From the NCBI GenBank assembly GCA_036556085.1, contig DATBKE010000153.1, forward strand, positions 1-6,455: DNA of 6,455 nt, in the 5' to 3' direction. Under the pieces are notes generated by a model. That model was not told the origin of the DNA. It was given only the letters and a program-made list of their open reading frames with translations, and searched no databases. Shown here in pieces: positions 1 to 6,455 of this stretch (its first letter is position 1; every line of letters starts with the position of its first letter). A program made the position numbers and the translations under genes. The stretch comes from JACCTH01 sp036556085. GTDB lineage: Bacteria; Actinomycetota; Acidimicrobiia; Spongiisociales; ZC4RG35.

Positions 1-35
1 TGGGACTGACTACAGGCTGAGTCTGTTCTTCACGC

Positions 36-67
36 GAGAAAGGAGCCCCGATCGGGGCTCCTTTCTC
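36..67. terminator. Perfect 32-nt palindrome, probable bidirectional terminator
   Basis: Two 16-nt arms with no mismatch meet at the 51/52 junction; the core is GGAGCCCCGATCGGGGCTCC. The hairpin begins 3 nt beyond the TAG stop of the minus-strand MBL gene, where a terminator for that operon would sit. Each strand ends the right arm with a pyrimidine-rich CCTTTCTC, a weak substitute for a uninterrupted U-tract. Because it is symmetrical it could also stop a rightward gene lying left of the window. In many actinobacteria that neighbour of rpsL would be rpoC, but nothing here proves it. Confidence 0.8.
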
Positions 68-70
68 TAT

Positions 71-628
71 CTAACGAGGCGTATCTGTGTCCGGCACGAA
101 GGCCGGACCGTGCCCGGGGACGATGAGGCTGGCGACCTCGAGGACCCGCTTGCGTCCACTGTGGACTCCGGCCGGATCCGTTGCGAATGGATCTTCCGGC
201 GGTCCCGACTGATAGAACCAGAGGTGGGTGAAAACGACTACGCCAGTGTCGGTTTCGACGAGGGTCGATATGTCCTGGGCGGTATGGCCAGGCGTCTCCC
301 AAAGTTTCACCTGCGGTGACACCTGGTAGCCCTCGGCGGGATGGCTGTCCCAGACGTCGTAGTGATAGGTGGCCCAATGATCATGCACCCGGGCGTGGGG
401 GAACATCCCGACGTTGACCGTGTGGTCGGGGTGGTGATGGCTGATGATCACGTCGGTGACGTCGGTCACCACAAAGCCGTGTGCTTGTAGTGGATCCGAG
501 ATCGCCTCCTGCGACGGTGCCAGCCCGGGATCGATCACGATTCGTTGATCGCCGTCAATCACGAGGCTGACTGTCGATCTCACCCTCGGACTCCCCGATC
601 CGATCTGGAGGATGTGAAATTCAGCCAT
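71..628 (-). CDS. MBLAC1-like metallo-beta-lactamase-fold hydrolase
   Basis: A 185-residue protein of the metallo-beta-lactamase fold, probably a cytoplasmic zinc- or iron-dependent hydrolase; no signal peptide or membrane segment is visible. The metal motif HxHxDH is present as HHHPDH at residues 64-69, a further ligand His lies in TPGHT (H115), and the last one in VPGHG (H172). The C-terminal GRKRVLEVASLIVPGHGPAF closely resembles the MBLAC1 branch as I remember it. The usual bridging Asp of the G-D-L motif is replaced: FTHLWF places His135 where Asp is expected. Its ATG overlaps the end of the HAD gene (ATGGCTGA, 8 nt), so translation is probably coupled. Substrate unknown. Family assignment is firm; the exact subfamily is less so. 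Confidence 0.88.
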   Translation of the reverse strand: MAEFHILQIGSGSPRVRSTVSLVIDGDQRIVIDPGLAPSQEAISDPLQAHGFVVTDVTDVIISHHHPDHTVNVGMFPHARVHDHWATYHYDVWDSHPAEGYQVSPQVKLWETPGHTAQDISTLVETDTGVVVFTHLWFYQSGPPEDPFATDPAGVHSGRKRVLEVASLIVPGHGPAFVPDTDTPR

Positions 629-1301
629 CCTCGAATGCTGCCTCAGCGAAGGCCGTCAGCGACGGGAAAGTCCAGGTCGGTTGGACGGAAGTAGCCGGGA
701 GAGGAGTTGCACCTCCGCTCGGTCGGTTGATCCAAACGGTACGAAGACCGAGGGCGAGAGCCGGCTCGTGGTCGTGATATTGCGACTGAGCCACATGGAG
801 AAGCTTCGAGCGGTCAGTGAGGTTCAGTCGCTCAAACAGGGCTTCGAAATTTCGCCGATCCGGTTTGTAGGAGCCGACGTCCTCGGCGGTGACGATGAGA
901 TCGAATTCGACCCCAAGCAATGCGTTGGAACGGGCGAAAGATGCTCTGTCGACGTTGGAGAGGATGGCGAGCTGGTAGCGCTGCTTCAGCTTTTGGAGGA
1001 CAGCTACCGAGTCGGAGAACGGCGGCCAAACGCCCACTGACGCTCCCAAACGTTCGGCCTCCTCGTCGGTGGTGTTTCCCATCCGTCGCAGGACTTCGGC
1101 CAACACCTCCGGATACAGCCGGCCGGGCTCGTCCTTCTGAACCTTTGATTCGATGGCGCCGAACCTGCTGATGGCCTCGTCGAGCGACACTCCGTTTCTT
1201 GCAGCCCAACCGGTCAAAGCGGTTCGAATACCAGTTTCCCAATCAATGAGAGTGCCGTAGCAGTCAAAGCTCAACGTCTCGAAGGCGTGCAAGGGGTTCA
1301 C
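621..1301 (-). CDS. HAD-superfamily hydrolase, haloacid dehalogenase type II-like
   Basis: A 226-residue HAD hydrolase. Motif I is FDCYGTL with nucleophile Asp13 and Thr17; motif II is LSN (Ser115, Asn116); motif III Lys is in YKPD (K146); motif IV is in QSQYHD (D177). The segment HVAQSQYHDHEPALALGLRT and the following WINR are typical of the type II (S)-2-haloacid dehalogenase branch. From memory, L-2-haloacid dehalogenase has SSN in the spot where this protein has QSQ, so dehalogenase activity should not be assumed; a phosphatase role is possible. The frame is open to an ATG at 1343, but I chose GTG at 1301 because it overlaps the methyltransferase stop as GTGA and leaves the normal short N-terminus before motif I. 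No good Shine-Dalgarno precedes it, which fits translational coupling. Confidence 0.85.
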   Translation of the reverse strand: MNPLHAFETLSFDCYGTLIDWETGIRTALTGWAARNGVSLDEAISRFGAIESKVQKDEPGRLYPEVLAEVLRRMGNTTDEEAERLGASVGVWPPFSDSVAVLQKLKQRYQLAILSNVDRASFARSNALLGVEFDLIVTAEDVGSYKPDRRNFEALFERLNLTDRSKLLHVAQSQYHDHEPALALGLRTVWINRPSGGATPLPATSVQPTWTFPSLTAFAEAAFEDG

Positions 1302-2158
1302 CTGAATGCTTGTAGAAACGCGGACGCAGACTGGTTTGCCCACTGCGTTTTCTTGTTGCTGTTCTTGGCGAGGTGAGCCTCGAAGCGTTCCGCCTCATCG
1401 TTGGTCAGTGCCTGAGCAATCGCCTCGGCCAAAGTTGGGGCAAGGGGATTGGGACTTGTGTTCTTCACATTCGCCCAGTCCATCACCCCACGTAACTCCT
1501 GACTCTTCAGCTCGAGAGTCACTCTCACATCCTCGAACCCGGTGTCGAGGGCGAGCTGAAATAGATCGGTCTCATCGAAATCCACCATGGCCTCGGGAGA
1601 GGTTCGTTTTATGACCTCGGAAACCTTGTTAGCGAGCTCCTCGACTCCAGCGATGTCGAAGCCGAGAAAGGCATTTCGATTCATCTGATTCATACGCCGG
1701 TTGATCGGCTCGAAAATAGAAACCCGGCCATCGGGTCGGAGAACTCGATGGAACGAATCGAACGCTGCTCGCTTGTCATCGACGTAGATCAACACCGAAC
1801 GCGTTGTGACAACGTCAACTGACGCCGACGAGATGCCTTCGAGCGTCTCGGCCGGAGTCCTGATTGTGCTGCACCGATCCTCCGCCCCAAGGGCCTTGAT
1901 CGCCCGGTCGCAATGATCGAGTAGGTCCTGTGAGACATCGCTGAAAATGACCCGTCCGGACGGTCCCACCGGTGAAAGTGCCCCAAAGCCGATTAGCCCG
2001 TCGCCGGATCCCACGTCGAGTACCACGTCACCTTCTTGAATCGCGGCGTTGGCAATTACCCGGTCGCGCACGGACTCGAGATAAGGCATGTGGGCGCGCA
2101 TTGCGTTTTCGTCTCCACCAAACCGATCGTGGAGCACCCACCGCGCCCAGGCATCCAT
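1298..2158 (-). CDS. Class I SAM-dependent methyltransferase
   Basis: A 286-residue protein with a Rossmann-type SAM-binding core. Motif I is VLDVGSGDG (residues 46-54), the acidic residue expected to contact the SAM ribose is Asp74 in FSDVS, and later core motifs are TTRSVLIYVDD (118-128) and FHRVLRPDGRVSIFEPINR (136-154). The N-terminal 45 residues and the roughly 70-residue charged C-terminal tail have no motif I recognise and probably shape the acceptor site. The acceptor is unknown. I chose ATG at 2158: an upstream in-frame GTG at 2179 would place the AGGAGG ribosome-binding site (2169-2174) inside the gene, whereas that site lies 10 nt before the ATG. The stop overlaps the start of the HAD gene by 4 nt. 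The family looks common in actinobacteria; cytoplasmic. Confidence 0.88.
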   Translation of the reverse strand: MDAWARWVLHDRFGGDENAMRAHMPYLESVRDRVIANAAIQEGDVVLDVGSGDGLIGFGALSPVGPSGRVIFSDVSQDLLDHCDRAIKALGAEDRCSTIRTPAETLEGISSASVDVVTTRSVLIYVDDKRAAFDSFHRVLRPDGRVSIFEPINRRMNQMNRNAFLGFDIAGVEELANKVSEVIKRTSPEAMVDFDETDLFQLALDTGFEDVRVTLELKSQELRGVMDWANVKNTSPNPLAPTLAEAIAQALTNDEAERFEAHLAKNSNKKTQWANQSASAFLQAFR

Positions 2159-2301
2159 CGAGTCGTGTCCTCCTATCACCTCAACCTAGGGCGCCCGGTC
2201 GCCGGGGTGTAGCGGTGCCCGAACGCATGGCAAACTGGGGACCGTTGTCCGCGCTCAGCGCGGCTACCAACCCTGGGTTCGCTCCTCCCTGGAGATTCGA
2301 G
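2159..2301 (-). promoter_or_regulatory. Gap before the methyltransferase operon, possible weak promoter
   Basis: This 143-nt gap separates the hydrolase stop from the methyltransferase start. On the minus strand it holds TTGCCA (2228-2233) and TACACC (2206-2211) with a 16-nt spacer, a fair -35 but poor -10. It also has a 6-bp GC hairpin with a 3-nt loop (CCGCGC/GCGCGG, 2249-2263) with no U-tract after it, so it is not a convincing terminator. The hydrolase transcript may therefore read through into the three-gene cassette. The clearest element is the AGGAGG site at 2169-2174. Confidence 0.25.
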
Positions 2302-3018
2302 CTAGGACGACGCCCGTTCGGCGACCTCGCCAATGATCTCGGCCAGCTCCTGAGGCCGCGACCACATCGGCCAGTGGCTCGTCGGCAAATCGATCCAGGT
2401 GATGTCGTTTAGCTCACGGACTCCGGCCAACCAGGCCCAGTCTTGTTCGAAGGCGTATTTCTTGTATGCCTCCGAGGGAAAGCCCGTGCAGATCATGGTG
2501 GTGGGGATGTCTCGTCGGGCGTCGTTGGTCAGCGGCACACGCTCGCGCAATACCCCACCTGGCTCGGGAAGCGCTCGCTGGCGAAAGGTCTCCAATTGCT
2601 CCTCGGAGAGCCCGTCGAGGTTTTCCTCCTCCTTGATCTCCTCCCAATTGAAGGCCTTCTCCGCCTCTTCGAAATCCGCATCGAGGGGGCTGATGCCCGG
2701 AGCGGAATCGACATAAACCATTGCGGCGATCTTTTCGGGGCAGCGGTCGGAGGCGGCGTAGCCCGAGAACCCGGTACCGCTGTGAACCGCCATTACGACC
2801 GGGGCACCGGCCCCTTCCACGGCTTGGCAGATCGCATCGATATGGTCGGACAGAGTGATCGAGGAGCGGTCGGTGTTAGCGGCCTCGAGCCCCGGAAGGG
2901 TTAGGGCGGTGACCTGGAAGCCTTCGCCACGCAGTTTGTCGGCGACCTCGTCCCAGGCCCACCCCCCGAGCCAGAACCCGGGGACAAGGATGATGGGTGC
3001 AGCTGTTTTCGAAGACAT
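2302..3018 (-). CDS. Alpha/beta-fold hydrolase
   Basis: A 238-residue single-domain alpha/beta hydrolase, probably a cytoplasmic esterase-like enzyme. It begins with the first core strand and oxyanion loop IILVPGFWLGGWAW (9-22). The nucleophile elbow is AVHSGTG with Ser80, and the catalytic His is His215 in LPTSHWPMWSRP, followed by the usual C-terminal helix. The elbow is not a textbook GxSxG: Val precedes HS and Thr stands where the second Gly is usual. No clear catalytic Asp follows the ICTGFPSE strand (178-183 region), so the acid residue is unsettled. The frame is open upstream to 3237, but that extension runs through the divergent promoter region; ATG 3018 follows GAAAGGAGG (3021-3029), an extended match to the anti-Shine-Dalgarno. 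Spacing to ATG is only 2 nt, which is tight. Substrate unknown. Confidence 0.85.
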   Translation of the reverse strand: MSSKTAAPIILVPGFWLGGWAWDEVADKLRGEGFQVTALTLPGLEAANTDRSSITLSDHIDAICQAVEGAGAPVVMAVHSGTGFSGYAASDRCPEKIAAMVYVDSAPGISPLDADFEEAEKAFNWEEIKEEENLDGLSEEQLETFRQRALPEPGGVLRERVPLTNDARRDIPTTMICTGFPSEAYKKYAFEQDWAWLAGVRELNDITWIDLPTSHWPMWSRPQELAEIIGEVAERASS

Positions 3019-3033
3019 ATCCCTCCTTTCCCC

Positions 3034-3062
3034 ATTAAACCGTCGGCTAGAACATGCGGAAT
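3034..3062 (-). promoter_or_regulatory. Possible promoter of the hydrolase gene
   Basis: TTTAAT at 3034-3039 on the minus strand matches the -10 consensus at five of six bases. At a 17-nt spacing the -35 position (3057-3062) reads ATTCCG, which is poor and lies inside the 3053-3069 palindrome. That arrangement would suit a promoter that needs, or is blocked by, a regulator. The predicted start would leave a leader of only about 9 nt. Confidence 0.3.
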
Positions 3063-3069
3063 CCGCATG
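3053..3069. promoter_or_regulatory. 17-bp operator-like palindrome
   Basis: Eight-base arms CATGCGGA and TCCGCATG flank a single central A, with no mismatch. It sits 34 bp before the hydrolase start and 27 bp upstream of the rightward -35 box. It overlaps the -35 position of the possible hydrolase promoter. Size and symmetry fit a dimeric repressor site, but no regulator gene is in the window and no second copy was seen, so the binding protein is unknown. Confidence 0.4.
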
Positions 3070-3096
3070 CTGAAGCCTTAGGTTTCCTGGGGCTCT

Positions 3097-3125
3097 TTGA
3101 CCTGAAACAGAGGCGCACGTATAAT
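3097..3125 (+). promoter_or_regulatory. Strong sigma70-type promoter of the str operon
   Basis: TTGACC (3097-3102) and a perfect TATAAT (3120-3125) are separated by 17 nt, the optimal spacing for the housekeeping sigma factor. Transcription should begin near 3132-3133. It points at rpsL and is the only good rightward promoter I see, so it probably drives rpsL-rpsG-fusA-tuf at a high level. Finding it here indicates that the str operon does not depend on read-through from an upstream gene. Confidence 0.85.
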
Positions 3126-3168
3126 TCCATCCGTGGTCTTTGACCTCATTTCCCTCTCCTAGGGAGCC

Positions 3169-3210
3169 GGTGTGACGTTCGCCCCCGGCCAGCCGGAGGA
3201 GCGGGTCACC
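3169..3210 (+). promoter_or_regulatory. Leader stem-loop 1
   Basis: The outer stem pairs GGTGTGAC (3169-3176) with GTCACC (3205-3210), leaving a 2-nt bulge. The inner stem pairs CCCCCGG (3182-3188) with CCGGAGG (3193-3199) with one mismatch and loop CCAG. The two helices are separated by unequal internal loops. Pairing is by eye; folding energy was not calculated. Confidence 0.45.
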
Positions 3211-3221
3211 CAATAACAAGG

Positions 3222-3253
3222 GTCGGCGTTTCCGCATGGGTCGGAACGCCGAC
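3222..3253 (+). promoter_or_regulatory. Leader stem-loop 2, next to the rpsL ribosome-binding site
   Basis: GTCGGCGTTTCCG (3222-3234) pairs with CGGAACGCCGAC (3242-3253): 12 base pairs with a single bulged T and a 7-nt loop, CATGGGT. It ends 13 nt before the AGGAG ribosome-binding site and 22 nt before the rpsL ATG. It is the strongest RNA fold in the intergenic region and is not followed by a U-tract, so it is more likely a control or stability element than a terminator. Confidence 0.6.
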
Positions 3254-3275
3254 TGTGCGCGTAAGCAGGAGCAAT

Positions 3276-3646
<371 letters not shown>

Positions 3647-3647
<1 letters not shown>

Positions 3648-4114
3648 TGAGACGAGCCCCCGCCCAGAAGCGCAAGATCGAGCCCGATCCGGTATTCCGC
3701 TCCGTCCTCGTCAGCCAGGTGATCAACAAGGTCCTTTGGAAGGGGAAGAAAGACGTCGCTCGCGGCATTGTCTATGACGCCCTCGAGGTGGTGCAGAACC
3801 GCTCGAAGCAGGATCCGGTCACCGTCCTCAAGAAAGCGATCGACAACGTCCGTCCCCAGGTCGAGGTCCGATCCCGCAGGGTGGGCGGCGCCGCCTACCA
3901 GGTTCCGGTCGAGGTGCCTGCCCGCCGGGCCCTCTCCCTGGCGATCCGCTGGCTGGTCGGCTTCGCCCGACGCCGGCGCGAGCATTCGATGGCCGAGCGG
4001 CTCGCCTTTGAGATTCTCGACGCCGCCAATAACACCGGGGCGGCGGTCAAGCGCAAAGAAGACATCCACAAGATGGCGGAGTCCAACAAGGCCTTCGCCC
4101 ATTACCGCTGGTAA
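3647..4114 (+). CDS. rpsG: 30S ribosomal protein S7
   Basis: S7 is a primary 16S rRNA binder that starts assembly of the 30S head and lies near the E site. The 155-residue product is one residue shorter than the 156 usual in many bacteria. Family hallmarks are the basic N-terminus MRRAPAQKRKIEPDPVFRS, VSQVINKVLWKGKK (22-35), DNVRPQVEVRSRRVGGAAYQ (66-85) and the C-terminal EDIHKMAESNKAFAHYRW. The start codon overlaps the rpsL stop as TAATG; GAGG at 3635-3638, 8 nt upstream and inside rpsL, serves as ribosome-binding site. Translation is therefore likely coupled to rpsL. In E. coli S7 represses the operon by binding the rpsL-rpsG spacer; no spacer exists here. Confidence 0.98.
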
Positions 4115-4164
4115 TCGACCGGCTTTTACAACGAAATAGCGACCCCAATCAGTAGAGATTTCAG

Positions 4165-6285
<2,121 letters not shown>

Positions 6286-6314
6286 GCAAGTGATCGACGG
6301 GAGGAAGTACATCA

Positions 6315-6455
6315 ATGGGTAAGGCCAAGTTCGAGCGTTCCAAGCCGCACGTCAACGTGGGGACCATGGGTCATATCGACCATGGCAAGACCACCCTGAC
6401 CGCGGCCATCACCAAGGTGCTGTCAGAGAAGGTGGCGGGCAACACCTTCACCTCC
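6315..6455 (+). CDS. tuf: Elongation factor Tu, N-terminal part, cut by window end
   Basis: Only the first 47 residues are present. EF-Tu carries aminoacyl-tRNA to the ribosomal A site as a GTP complex. The start MGKAKFERSKPHVNVGT and the P-loop GHIDHGKT (19-26), followed by TLTAAITKVL, identify it clearly. Met18 stands where Ile or Val is usual just before the P-loop, a conservative change. ATG 6315 follows GGGAGG (6299-6304) by 10 nt. The gap from fusA is 29 nt with no promoter or terminator, so it is the fourth gene of the str operon. The reading frame stays open to the window edge. Confidence 0.97.
   Translation, partial: MGKAKFERSKPHVNVGTMGHIDHGKTTLTAAITKVLSEKVAGNTFTS

Larger units (their letters stand above)
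3133..3275 (+). promoter_or_regulatory. Structured 5' leader of the str operon
   Basis: The expected untranslated leader is about 143 nt, long for a ribosomal protein operon that needs only a ribosome-binding site. It contains two stem-loops (3169-3210 and 3222-3253) and a second copy of TCTTTGACCT (3137-3146). No U-tract follows either hairpin, so neither looks like an intrinsic terminator. A role in autogenous control by S12 or S7, RNA stability or start-site access is possible but inferred. Confidence 0.5.

Noticed and set aside
1..35. Possible 3' end of an upstream gene such as rpoC
   Set aside because: Too short to identify; stops occur early in two forward frames, and no diagnostic residues are visible.
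1302..1343. ATG 1343 as the HAD start
   Set aside because: It would overlap the methyltransferase by 46 nt and add 14 residues not expected before motif I; GTG 1301 gives the compact GTGA junction.
3140..3168. Second str promoter from the repeated TTGACC
   Set aside because: The -10 position at 17 nt reads GGAGCC, and no TATAAT-like sequence lies at 16-18 nt.
3019..3237. N-terminal 73-residue extension of the alpha/beta hydrolase
   Set aside because: It would run through the divergent promoter, palindrome and leader, and the strong GAAAGGAGG site marks the ATG at 3018.
3222..3253. Leader stem-loop 2 as an intrinsic terminator or attenuator
   Set aside because: The downstream sequence TGTGCGCGTAAGC has no T-tract.

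Overview
The window is a high-GC bacterial chromosome segment made of two divergent blocks. The protein sequences of S12, S7, EF-G and EF-Tu look actinobacterial, and the MTase and hydrolase resemble families common there. Acidimicrobiia or a neighbouring class is my best guess; this rests on remembered family resemblance, not on a search.

Left block, minus strand, 71-3018: four genes read right to left. They are a small alpha/beta hydrolase, a class I SAM-dependent methyltransferase, a HAD-superfamily hydrolase and an MBLAC1-like metallo-beta-lactamase-fold hydrolase. The last three are tightly coupled: MTase and HAD share a 4-nt GTGA overlap, and HAD and MBL share an 8-nt overlap. The block ends in a perfect 32-nt palindrome (36-67) that probably terminates transcription from both sides. 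No known pathway unites the four proteins; detoxification or small-molecule turnover is only a guess.

Middle, 3019-3275: a divergent control region. It holds a 17-bp operator-like palindrome next to the hydrolase gene, a near-perfect sigma70-type promoter facing right (TTGACC, 17 nt, TATAAT), and a leader of about 143 nt with two stem-loops before rpsL.

Right block, plus strand, 3276-6455: the str operon rpsL-rpsG-fusA-tuf (S12, S7, EF-G and the first 47 residues of EF-Tu). These genes supply the decoding-centre protein, the 30S head assembly protein and the two elongation GTPases. rpsL and rpsG overlap by one base, so the intercistronic S7 target known from E. coli cannot exist here. S12 carries Arg at position 88, the same change as the classic K88R streptomycin-resistance substitution.

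Most of the window is ordinary core genome. I did not find a convincing undescribed system. The points best worth a second look are S12 Arg88, the structured str leader, the MBL protein's His in place of the bridging Asp, and the coupled MTase-HAD-MBL cassette beside the str operon.
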